From: Saposhnikovia divaricata | Lineage: Eukaryota; Streptophyta; Magnoliopsida; Apiales; Apiaceae | Length of the DNA stretch: 64,000 nucleotides | NCBI GenBank assembly: GCA_036435485.1 | Contig: CM071597.1 | Span: 177,984,147-178,048,146, forward strand | Direction: 5' to 3' | Part shown: in pieces, positions 54,521 through 64,000 of the stretch | Layout of the letters: each line of letters begins with the position of its first letter | Position numbering within the stretch: the first letter of the stretch is position 1 | Translations under genes and position numbers: made by a program | Notes under the pieces: generated by a model | Told to the model about the DNA's origin: nothing | What the model saw: the letters and a program-made list of their open reading frames with translations, nothing else | Databases searched by the model: none

Positions 54521-55925
54521 GAGATGTTGGGTGTTGGTGGAGAATTCTAATTGAAATATAATCGAAATAGTATGTAAAATATGTAGTTTTTTTTTTAAAT
54601 AAAATTAAATACATTTCGATTTGTTTTTTGTTTTTTGGAAGATGTTAACAAACTTTTGAGGAATGTGTTAACCAACGAACCATGACACAAAAATATTTTT
54701 TTTAAAAATTAAAAAAAAAGTTAAAATTCCAAACTCAGTTAAATTATATATAATTTACTAAAAATAAAATACCACATGTTTTATACAATTATAAACGTTT
54801 TCAATTATATCCCGATTAGAATCATCGTCTATGCATACTTCTTTATATGATTCTTTCTTCTACAATTTTAGATTATACTAAATGATTTTTTTAAAAAAAC
54901 TATTGGTCTGATTTGTAGCCTTTTAAAAATACATGTTCTGAGAAACCCCTCCCTCCTCTTTTTTTCCTCATTCAGACAGAGGGTGTGTGTCGCGCGTGTA
55001 TATGCGCAGTTGTGTGTGTGAGTCCGAGTCGATGCACAGGAATTTGGGGATTTTCCATTGTGTGGTCAGGTGGGTTGATGCAGGCGGCTGTATGTGTCAA
55101 TCGGTGTGTGTGCGTTTGTGTCTGTGTGGTTTGCACTGCGTTTGGGGAAAAGATAAAAGAGATTTCTATCAGAATTCTCTGTTTCTTCTAACACGTGTTT
55201 CAATAGTTATCTATAATCTTTACATCCAAAATATTTTCAACGTGCATAAAAACACACAGAAAGTGGAAAAGCAACCTAAGTGATTGGCCAGTTTTTGAAC
55301 ATTCACCATCAATATAGCCAAGAAGGTATGAACCATGAATACGTACAATCTTATAACTAATCGAACCATACGGATGTGGAAATTTTGATAATGAAAGAGT
55401 ATACCCAAAATAAAAATTTATTTCAATATTTACTTGTTAAAAATTATAATAAATCTTTATTTTTTTCCAATAAATTCTACCAAAAACCCTAATTTGTTAA
55501 ATTTTAATCTTAAAATCGATTAAACTCGGTCAAATATGATAAATTCCACTATATTCAGTTGAATTTAATTAAATTTGACCATATTTGGTTGAATTTAGCC
55601 ATGATTTTATTTTCTACCAAATCTGGGTGAAATAGTAAATTTTAGATGAAAACAATTTTTCTTTACCACGTATCACGTTTCTATTTGCTAAGGAGGAAGC
55701 ACATAGATTGCTCTATAAAATTAATCTAGACCATCCATTTTATTTCCCAAACATTTTCATCCTAACCCTTATTACATTTACACCCATCTCTTTTTCTTTC
55801 ATATACTTCATTCATCCAATCCTATTTTTTATAAACATTCCATATTCTCTTACTCCAATCTACACCAATCTCTTTCTAGTTTATAATCTTCATTCATCCA
55901 ATCCTATTTTCTTATATTTTAAATG
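54521..55925. other. Non-coding with GT-rich patch
   Basis: 54975-55135 is unusually rich in TGTGTG/GCG on plus. The several overlapping 60-110-codon frames show no family resemblance. Confidence 0.35.
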
Positions 55926-56860
55926 GATAGCAGAGAGCCAAGAGGCCTTTGAACGGTTTAAGAAATACATGGCTGAAGCCCCGTTGTTGGCCAACCTAAG
56001 CCCGGGAGAGACTCTTTACTTGTACTTGGTAGTATCCGAGTAAGCTTTAAGTGTTGTTCTAGTAAAGGAAGAACATATGGTGCAGAAACCCATCTACCAT
56101 GTGGGCAAGGTCTTACATGGAGCATAACTGAATTATTCTCCCAGTGAAAAGTTTGTTTTGGCATTAGTAACTGCCTCAAGGAAGCTATGCTCATACTTCC
56201 AACCACACAAAATTGAAGTTTCGATAGATCAATTATTGAGAAACATATTGCATAGCCCGAAAGCCAGTGTAAGGCTAATCAAGTGGGCAATTGAGTTAGG
56301 AGAATTTGACATCACGTATAAGCCTCGAACAGCCATCAAGGCTCATGCATTAGTTAACTTCATGGTTGAATGTACCACTGGCAACCAAGAAGTCGGGGGG
56401 CAAAAGATAGTACTCCAAGTAGGAAGTGAATTTCAGAACAACAATGAGGAACCTATACCTGACCAGAAGGAGAATGGGTGCTCTATTTTGACTAAACATC
56501 AAAAACAAAATCAAGTGGTGTAGGTCTAGTATTGCAAAGCCCCGATGGGTTCACAGTTGAGTATGCTTTGAAGTTGGACTTTTCGACAATCAACATGAAG
56601 CTGAATATGAAGCCTTGATAGCCTGTTTATGCTTAGAATACTATGGGTCAAGAACCTCGAGGTTTGTGGAGACTCAAGATTGGTAGTCTCACACGTGAAT
56701 GGTTAGTTCGAAGCCAAGGAGGAAACCATGGCGAAGTACTTAAGGATTGTGAAAGTTGTGATGACTCAATTTGATAAGTGCTATGTGGAACACATTCTTA
56801 GAGAAGAGAATATGATGGCCGATGCCTTACCTAAAAGCTTGAATGAAGAAGCTGTCACAG
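55926..56860 (+). pseudogene. Gypsy (Tat) RNase H and second RNase H fragment
   Basis: Starts after the RT palm with ESQEAFERFKKYMAEAPLL (RT thumb). RNase H follows, with in-frame stops at 56041 and about 56125, and YSPSEKFVLAL and IDQLLRNIL motifs. The end motif reads KAHALVNF where the family has a D in the last position. A linker with CTTGNQEVGG leads to a second RNase H-like domain (SPDGFTVEYALKL ... CGDSRLVVSHVNG ... EENMMADALPKSLNEE), the Tat-lineage hallmark. Several frame breaks lie in the second domain. No integrase follows. Confidence 0.85.
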
Positions 56861-57733
56861 GCAAAACTGTCAAGACATCCAAGTCTAGCTAAAAAGATAA
56901 AACAAAGAGCAAAAGCCTGGTGTACAGTTCCAAGAAAGGGCAAGACAAAGGCTGCAGCAAGGAAAAAGAAGCATGGAGTGGTGTTTTGTAAGAAGCCTAT
57001 TCGAAGAAGAGAAACAAATTGCTTCGAAATCCAGAAGGAAGCTATGACAAGAGATATCACTTCAATCGAATTGGAGCTGGATAACTCTAAGGAATATGCA
57101 TCCAGATACATTCTTTGGAAAGATAAAGCAAAAGTCATGTTTGTTGAGAAGGATTTCACTATGGTAAAGACGTCAACAATAATAGACAGATACACTCTCA
57201 AACAAACATCACAAGAAGTAAGGCGTTGAGTTGATTACTTCGTGCTAGAAAGAATGGTGGAGCTTATGGGGACGTATAAAAATGTTCCTAACAAAGCCAT
57301 GGAACACATCCAAAAGTACCATGCTGAAAGATATGCTGAACTTTATGAGAAATATGGTGACTGGAGAGATATCGATGATGCGAATGAGGATGTGAGTATA
57401 GATGAGGAAGAACTTGTGTCTAAGTATGATTGGACAGAGAGGATGCCCTCCTATACACCTGAAGCAATGGCTACCTATGAAGCCAAATTAGCTGCTGAAG
57501 TTGCTAGGAGAAAAGCTAATATTGGTAAACGGACTGCTGAGGTAGTGGAAGCTGAGCTGAAAGAAAAATGCAAGAAAGTCAACAAGATGAACAGTGAAGC
57601 TCCAAACTATCAGCCATGTGCACTGGAAAATCCTCTTAGGATCATAGATGGCAAAGAAGAAATCTATGCAGATAGTTTTCACAAGCTGAGGACTAGTGTA
57701 CTGAAAGGTCTATACTGGAAAGTTGCCTTCTGA
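56843..57733 (+). pseudogene. Unrecognised 297-codon frame, one stop
   Basis: One frame from 56843 to 57733 broken only by a TGA at 57227. The first part is strikingly basic (KLSRHPSLAKKIKQRAKAW, KTKAAARKKKHG), followed by a folded-looking middle (ITSIELELDNSKEYASRYIL, KAKVMFVEKDFTM). The second part is a helical, acidic/aromatic region (VELMGTYKNVPNKAMEHIQK, YAELYEKYGDWRDIDD). I do not recognise the family. It follows directly on the gypsy double RNase H in plus orientation, in the position where integrase or a 3' accessory gene would be. Confidence 0.45.
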
Positions 57734-58970
57734 TGATTGTGCAAGAATCAACGGTAATAGTAGTTTAAGTAAAGATTCGATTCCTGATATCGTTTTAAGC
57801 ATATAACCAACATTAGGAAGTCCTATTTTGAGGTAAACCAGGACCATGATACGAAGTTGATTAAGTAAACCGCTAAGTTTCCAGTCTTCTACTGAAGAGG
57901 TATGATTAATAATTTCACCAACCCGTCATAGCTACAAGGCTTGAAGCTCTGCTTCATGTAATATCTACATCAAGTTCAGGAAGTATTCCTTATGAATAAG
58001 GAATAGTGATTACTTTGTCTCCCTAAAGGATTTGAAACCCGTGCGGTTAGCTATCAAAGCACTACGTAAACAGCAAACGAAGGAGATTCAACAAAGGACT
58101 ATATTAATATAGTGGTGATTCTTCTAAGGAATTAGATGACAACGCGAAGATAAAAAAAAAATTTAAATAGTGCTGCTATCGATAAGCTAAATGGCATGTT
58201 GATGAATGACAAGCAAGGTTATGATGGTGTATTTCTGCGCAAACAAGATAGAGAACATGAGATTGGAGATTCATAATGCTAAAAAAAACATCAAAACGTC
58301 ACATAAAGTGGCGTTTGAACTTAAAACACTGTATGAACTATGAACAAGCGTTTCAACACAACAAAAAAAGAAAAAAGAAATCCCCTTTAAAGCTAAACGC
58401 ATTAGCATTTTAAAAAATATATATAAAAACACTATATTATAATGTGTTTTGTAGTGATATTTGGGGCCAAGTTTTTGAGCTGTGATATTTGGGGTCATTT
58501 TTTTTCAAATTGTGATAGATAGGACCAACACCCAATTTTAATGTTATGTTTAAATCTGCCTGGTATATTGGAATCTACCATCAATTTATTTTCAGTCATA
58601 ATATAATGAATCATGAACCGTATACTAGCCAAATGAATTGAGTTGAATTTAATCCAAAAATCGACTTGAATTCCAATTTAGTGCGAATCAATTAATTCCA
58701 TTTCATAAGTATTATTTGACTAAAAAAAAAAGAAGTATTATTTGACTCAAAATATAGCCCTAACTACAATATTTACAAATATAAATATCATTGCTACTAC
58801 CACCGAATCTATCTTGTAAATTATTCTGTCCATTTTCAGAAGTAAAATTCATGAATTCTCTAACCTGAAAATATCACTCAGAAGTCAAAATAACTTTCGA
58901 CGTGCGAGGTTTCGAAGGATTGCATCATCTTGAATGGCAATATTTAAACATGTAAGTAGTCTCTCCAAAA
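57734..58970. other. Non-coding
   Basis: AT-rich from 58140. No gene or element end recognised; possibly gypsy 3' region up to about 58260. Confidence 0.3.
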
Positions 58971-59468
58971 AAGATTGCAATTTGGAAGGAACTAGCAAAT
59001 AAGAAAAGTGTTGGTAAAAAGTTGCAAGAGAAAGACTTCGAGATAGAAAACATAAATCGCAAGAACAGGGAACTAATGGAGAGAAAAAAGCAGGTAGCAG
59101 CTGATGCCCAGAATTGGCACTACAGGGCCAAGTACAACAAGTCCCTCGTTAATATACTAAAAACCAATCTCCAACAAACATTATCACAAGGTGCTGCACA
59201 AATAAAGGAAGGATTCGGAGACAGTGATCTTGACGATACTGCCTCCTACATTAACCCGGCTAACTTTCTTGGTGTTCCCAGTGTTTCAGGAAGGGCGACT
59301 TCAGTGAAGAACGGTAATATGCTTTGTAAAGTTTGCAACATCAAAGAAGTTTCTTTCTTATTGATGCCCTGTAGACACTTGTGTTTGTGTAATAATTGTG
59401 AAGGAATGGTCGTCTCTTGTCCTGTATGCCAGTCGACAAAAACTGCTGGTGTCCAGGTTTCCTTTTAG
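58971..59468 (+). pseudogene. BOI/SBP-type RING E3 ligase, C-terminal half
   Basis: An open frame from about 58971 to the TAG at 59466. A coiled coil (LQEKDFEIENINRKNRELME) and the WHYRAKYN segment precede a Ser/Asp linker. The C-terminal RING-HC reads CKVCNIKEVSFLLMPCRHLC...CNNC...CPVC, ending AGVQVSF. These are the hallmarks of plant BOI/S-RNase-binding-protein E3 ubiquitin ligases acting in stress and gibberellin signalling. Full proteins have about 270-350 residues; the N-terminal half and any start ATG are missing. All zinc ligands are kept. The lack of an intron where relatives often have one could mean a processed or fragmentary copy. Confidence 0.8.
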
Positions 59469-59688
59469 ATATATCAAATTATGGATAAATGAATTATCTA
59501 TTTTAATTAAATCGATTTAACTATATACTACAGTAATTTTAGAATAAGATTTTAATTAACCTTAAATCAAATGCTAAAATAAGAAATGAACGGTCCTATT
59601 CGTGAAGAAGAATACATTATTTCAAGTCACGAAGACATTTTTTAATGTGGAGTTCAATGTGACACTTAAAATATACTTGATATAGGTG
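59469..59688. other. Non-coding between RING fragment and gypsy LTR
   Basis: AT-rich, nothing recognised. Confidence 0.3.
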
Positions 59689-60216
59689 AAAAATAATCCC
59701 TAAAGACATAATTAATATAATATTTATTGGCTCATAAATAAGGCCCAAAACCCTAGTTGGACATTAAATTCGTAGTTAATGATTAAGCCCAAAAGAACAG
59801 CCCAAACCGGGGACGCCCGGTATAAGCTTGTTTCTAACATGGGCCTAATCCACAAACCGGGAACGTTCTAGAAACAAGGAACGTTCTAGAATATCCATGG
59901 GATATTATGTAGCCTCCAAGGCACCTAATTCAACATGGAAACTAATTCCTATAAGGAAGGAGTCAGAACCTTCCTCAATAACGGTGACTTGTCCACCAAG
60001 TCTCCAAACCCTATTACGATTCTAAGGCTCCTACAGCCTATATAAAGGGCCTGACCCCTCATTCTCAGAACTACATCTTGGCTTGATTCTCAACTCTGAG
60101 ATACGTAGGCATCTTGTGAGGACCCAAATTAGGTCACGATAATGCAAGCGCATCCATTAAAGCACAAAGCTCACGAACCCTAGCCGCAATTGGATAATCC
60201 TACTTTTTATTCCACA
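59689..60216 (+). repeat. Gypsy 5' LTR
   Basis: About 528 bp from TGAAAAATAATCCC (start approximate) to TTATTCCACA. It contains TATATAAAG at 60039-60047 in a GC-richer promoter (GCCTATATAAAGGGCC), indicating a start near 60070. The 3' LTR is beyond the window. The exact left edge is uncertain because no partner is available. Confidence 0.7.
60039..60047 (+). promoter_or_regulatory. Gypsy LTR TATA box
   Basis: TATATAAAG in a context of CC/GG pairs, about 175 bases before the LTR end. Confidence 0.7.
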
Positions 60217-60221
60217 ACATT

Positions 60222-60238
60222 TGGCGCCGTCTGTGGGA
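60222..60238 (+). other. Gypsy primer binding site
   Basis: TGGCGCCGTCTGTGGGA a few bases after the LTR, the PBS form common in plant Tat/Athila-type gypsy elements. Confidence 0.8.
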
Positions 60239-60252
60239 AGACAACATCAACC

Positions 60253-62823
60253 ATGGTTCAAACACGAAGGACACCAGTCTCAACCGAGGCTACCACCGTC
60301 ACCTCTGTTCCACCCGTCGTTACTGAACAAAGGTATGTACCCTCATCAACGGAGACAACCACTCCTCCTCAAGTTTCTCAACCTAGAGGGATGACTCCCC
60401 ATGTTGAGAGAACTCTACCCATGGTTGTCCATCCAAACCAGGAGACCAACCCTCTTCAGATGGTGGTCTCTTCCCTTGTTAATCGTTCACTACCTCCGGG
60501 GTACAGATCTCCACCACAGATCTCCCTAGAAGTACGAATCCGGCATATGGTCTGCCTAACTACCCCCCAAATACCGGAGGTGTTGGGCCAAGCGGCCATG
60601 CCCTACAGATACATGAACCGTATCACCCTCCTTACATTAGAGGCTTGGGCCCTGATCAAGGATATTATGACTACTCTGGTCCTTATACTGATGATTCTTC
60701 ATCTGAAAATGATGATCGAGATCATGTCCCGAGGAGGCGACATCCAAGCAAGGAGCCTTTAAGGCGTACTCGACGAATCCATGATGGACCCCCAATGACA
60801 GCTGCTGAGAGAATCAAGGCTTATGAGGCCGAGATTCGAAAGCTGAAGGAAGACATAGCAAGAGAGCAACTAGGACAAAATCAGAGTCAGAATCAGAATC
60901 GACCTCCTCCAACTTCAGGAGAGATTCCCTTCATTGATTTCGAGAGGTCTTCTAGGAGACGAAAAAGGGCTGATGCCCAAACCGGAGGAGCTACGAGGGT
61001 GGAAACCCCCAGGGGTGATCCCAAAGACCTGATGCCACTTGGAGACCCTGACAATCCCACACCCCCATTCACTGAGGTAATGATGAATGCTCATATCTCC
61101 AGGAAGTTTAAGATGCCTACGATAAAGGCATACGATGGAACGGGTGATCCCTCAAACCATGTGAGGACGTTCTCAAACGCACTGTTGTTGCAACCCGCTA
61201 GCGACGCTCTCAAGTGTAGGGCGTTCCCTCAAACCCTTGCAGGCATGGCTCAACGCTTGTATAGCCGGTTGCCCGCAAACTCGATTGTCTCTTTCAAGGA
61301 ATTGAGCACGGCTTTCATTAATCAATTCGTTAGTGGAAAAGTCCATGAGAAAAGCTCTGCATATCTTATGCAAGTGAAACAAGGAAAGAATGAGAACCTA
61401 AGGGATTATCTAAAACGCTTCACCAAGGAGCCTTTGAATGTCCCTGATATGGAAACTAAAGTAGCTATGATAGCCTTGGAGAATGGAACGACGAACACCT
61501 TCTTTCAGATGTCATTGGCAAAACATCCCCCTGAGAGCATGACTGAGCTCCAAAAAAGGGCAAGCAAATACATAAAGGCTGAGGAAAGCATGAGGAAAAC
61601 TGAGGTCTCTACCGAAAGTGGTGGAAACGGGAACTCTAGGAAGCGAAAGACAGAGCAGGAGTATGATGCCAGGGACAAGTATCCCCGAACTAGCGAGGAC
61701 TCCGACTCTACCTCTAAGAACCAAGGACCAAGGTTCACTGAGTATGCAAGGTTGAATACTCCTAGAAGTCGAATCTTGTTGGACATTGAGAAGGATAAGG
61801 ATTTTCGATGGCCGAAGCCACTCAGGGATGATCCCGCAAAGAGAAACAAGAATCAGTATTGCAGATTCCACAGAGATGTGCGGCATGACACTGCTGATTG
61901 TAATCAACTCAAAGATGAGATCGAGTTTTTAATTCGTAGAGGGAAACCGAACCACTTCATTAAGGGTGAAGATCGTGGTAATCAAAGAAGAGATTATAAT
62001 GTAAGGGATGACGATCAATATCGCAACCCACAGCCCCGAGGGCTAGTAATCAACATGATCTCAGGAGGCCCGACTGCGGCCGGGACAACTAAGAACTCTC
62101 GGAAGGCTTATGCCCGAGAGGTGATGCATATTGTTGGAGAGGCACCAAAGCGTGCAAGAACCGAAGTAACAATCGAATTTGATGATTCAGACCTTGAATG
62201 GATGAAGTTCCCCCACGATGACCCGCTCGTCATAACTCTTATGATTGGAAACTCAGGGGTGAAGCGAGTCTTGATAGATAATGGAGCTTCTGTCGACATT
62301 CTGTTTCATGATGCTTTTATGAAGATGGGGTACAATGATTCTCAGTTGACCCCCAATAACATGCCTATATGGATTTAACGGAGTAGAATCCAAAATTGAG
62401 GGAACTATTCAATTACCCGTCACGATCGGAAAGAAGCCAATGGAGGCCACGCAGATGCTGAACTTTTTGTTTATCAAATCATCTTTTACTTACAATGTCA
62501 TCCTTGGGAGGACTGGACTTCACGCTTTTAAGGCTGTGGCCTCAACCTATCACATGAAGATCAAGTTTCCAACCAGGAATGGTGTAGGAGAACAAAAAGG
62601 TGATCAGAAAATGGCTAGGAGCTGCTATGTAGCTGTGTTAAGGCCTGATGGAGTCGGGGGGCAGGTCCTTCCGATTGAAGATGTGGATGTCCACAGTGAT
62701 AAGGAAGACCGAGAAAGGTCGGCAGAGGACATCACACAAAAGCCTCAGACAGTCATTAAGGCTAAGGCATCAACTAACTTCGTGGTTGAATGTACCATTG
62801 GTAACCAAGAAGTCGGGGGGTAG
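60253..62823 (+). pseudogene. Gypsy (Tat) gag-protease with internal deletion
   Basis: ATG at 60253 (MVQTRRTPVSTEATT). A frameshift at about 60530 leads to the long frame ending 62378. It contains a disordered N-terminus, then a capsid Retrotrans_gag domain (about 61090-61580; IKAYDGTGDPSNHVRTF, QVKQGKNENLRDYLKRF), a CRFHRDVRHDTADC region and a protease with VLIDNGASVDILF (DNGA in place of DTGS, usual in this lineage). A second shift at about 62375 continues with NVILGRTGLHAFKAV. At about 62750 the protease frame joins directly to VVECTIGNQEVGG, which elsewhere (56375) lies after RNase H, so RT and RNase H are lost. Integrase is also missing. Confidence 0.88.
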
Positions 62824-64000
62824 GAGATAGTACCCCAAGCAGAAAGTGAACTTCAGAATAAGAATGATGAGACCAGAAGGAGTAATGGGTGCTCTATTTT
62901 GATGGAGCATCAAAAACAAAATCAAGTGATGCAGGCCTAGTCTTGCAAGAGCCCCGATGGGTTCAAACTATCTTAATAGGACTTAGCTTCGTATTTATCT
63001 AGTAGAAGTAGAAATAAGGTTCAATGAAACCATTGCAGAGCATGTTGCTCCAAGTAGGACAGTAGTACTCTATGTAAGGGTTGAACCCACTTCAAGTTAT
63101 TAATTCAAGTTTGTTTTTCGTTCTCTATTCTGTGATTTTATTTATGTGCCAAGCACCTGATGTGTGTAAGTCAAAGATGACCAAGTACCGAAAATAAAAG
63201 AATATACGAATGGAAACAAACAAATGCATAAATAAAAACCCTGAAGGGTCGAGAGTTAGGTTATAATACAACCAAATAAGAGTTTAAGTCCTTGAAGGAC
63301 CCTGGATAAAAGACAAGATTATTAAAAACCCACATCTGGCAATCAAAGCCATGCAAGGCTGTGGATGCTAAGAACTAGCTACTCTTCAATATTTTTTAAA
63401 TGCCTGGAGTGAGGATACAAGGATGAAGCAAATAAAGAACCTTGAATTATAGTCCTAATGTCAAGGGATATAAGAATACCCTTGAAAATGGATTAAAAAG
63501 TTCAAGCAAGTTTTCGTCTCGGAAGTTTAAAAGGCAAGAAGCCCACGGGATTGTATTTTTCGAAATCTAAATCGAGGATCAACCTTAAATCCTTGACCTA
63601 GAATCAAGAAAAACGAGAAGCAAAGATAGGTTTGAAAACCCTGAAATCAGAACAAAGGTTTGAGACAAGCCATGAAAGACATGAAGTCAAGTAAGGGATC
63701 CTAGAGAACTTTAGTTTGACCTCAATCCAAAAGAAAGGTTGTGAATACTTGGTAGTCGATATATGAACACCAACGTTGAACATGTGAATATCAACCTCGA
63801 ATCCTAGGTGGAGAAACACGAGATATTAGCCATGAAGGCCAAGAAGGTCAAACTTGAGGGGGTCATGAACCTCCAATCCAGATCCAAAGGTTGAAGCTTC
63901 AAGTCAAAACTTGAAAACCAATATGAAATTTTGGATTCTCGATCCAGAACGCCAACATTGACCATCTAACACCAATGTTGAACACTTGAATATCAACCCT
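62824..64000 (+). other. Gypsy 3' non-coding region to window edge
   Basis: After a short piece matching 56400-56560 the sequence jumps to long non-coding DNA of low coding potential, rich in AAG, CTTGAA and ATCAACC units. A repeat AACACCAACGTTGAAC...ATATCAACCT occurs at about 63767 and again at 63969. The element continues outside the window. Confidence 0.55.

Noticed and set aside
54985..55283. Cys/Val-rich ORFs over the GT-rich patch
   Set aside because: Low-complexity TGTGTG translation; no homology.
55708..56043. 111-codon ORF starting before the gypsy fragment
   Set aside because: Only its last third is RT-thumb sequence; the upstream part is AT-rich non-coding DNA joined by chance.
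61505..61907. Minus-strand ORFs of 114 and 131 codons
   Set aside because: Antisense to the gypsy gag frame.

Overview
This window looks like nuclear DNA of a flowering plant, most likely a eudicot. It is strongly AT-rich and intron-bearing, and it is dominated by plant transposable elements: Ty1/copia including a Sirevirus, Ty3/gypsy of the Tat type with a second RNase H, L1-type LINEs with a C-terminal RNase H, Helitrons, a Tourist-like MITE, a foldback element and a CACTA remnant. Between them lie short pieces of ordinary plant genes. I cannot fix the species. No gene in the window is both complete and clearly of host origin.

Layout. 1-3.1 kb: end of a copia gag relic (minus strand), a Tourist-like MITE, non-coding DNA. 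3.13-8.61 kb: a full-length but mutated LINE on the minus strand with a 17-bp target duplication, then a long AT microsatellite. 8.7-11.2 kb: gypsy 3' debris, a copia RT fragment, a truncated MATE transporter gene fused to a copia tail. 11.17-11.90 kb: a 738-bp Helitron. 13.55-23.53 kb: a young, structurally complete Sirevirus (5-bp target duplication CCACA, LTRs differing at about 3 places) with gag, pol and a third ORF ending in a hydrophobic tail. 24.1-25.3 kb: two back-to-back host-gene fragments (an RNA-binding/translation-factor-like C-terminus on minus, two MAP65 exons on plus).

25.38-38.32 kb: an older copia element (target duplication TGCAA) that itself holds a 5.56-kb LINE (16-bp target duplication) and a foldback element in its leader. 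It landed in a LINE 3' relic, giving a readable stratigraphy: LINE relic, then copia, then the second LINE. 38.9-47.5 kb: Helitron-like AT-rich repeats, a gypsy LTR/leader piece, a deleted tRNA-Leu, copia RNase H and integrase fragments and a 409-bp Helitron. 47.8-48.5 kb: an exon of methionyl-tRNA synthetase joined to the first exon of an unrecognised gene. 48.8-55.9 kb: more Helitron termini and tandem arrays, a CACTA fragment and non-coding DNA. 55.9-57.7 kb: a gypsy double-RNase H fragment followed by an unrecognised 297-codon frame. 59.0-59.5 kb: the C-terminal half of a BOI-type RING protein. 59.7-64 kb: a gypsy element with LTR, PBS, gag and protease but with RT and integrase deleted; it runs off the right edge.

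Functionally the only apparently competent unit is the Sirevirus. The most striking pattern is a short near-palindrome (AAACAGCAAGCTGTTT and variants) scattered through its LTRs, gag, pol and the pol-ORF3 spacer, but not seen in ORF3.
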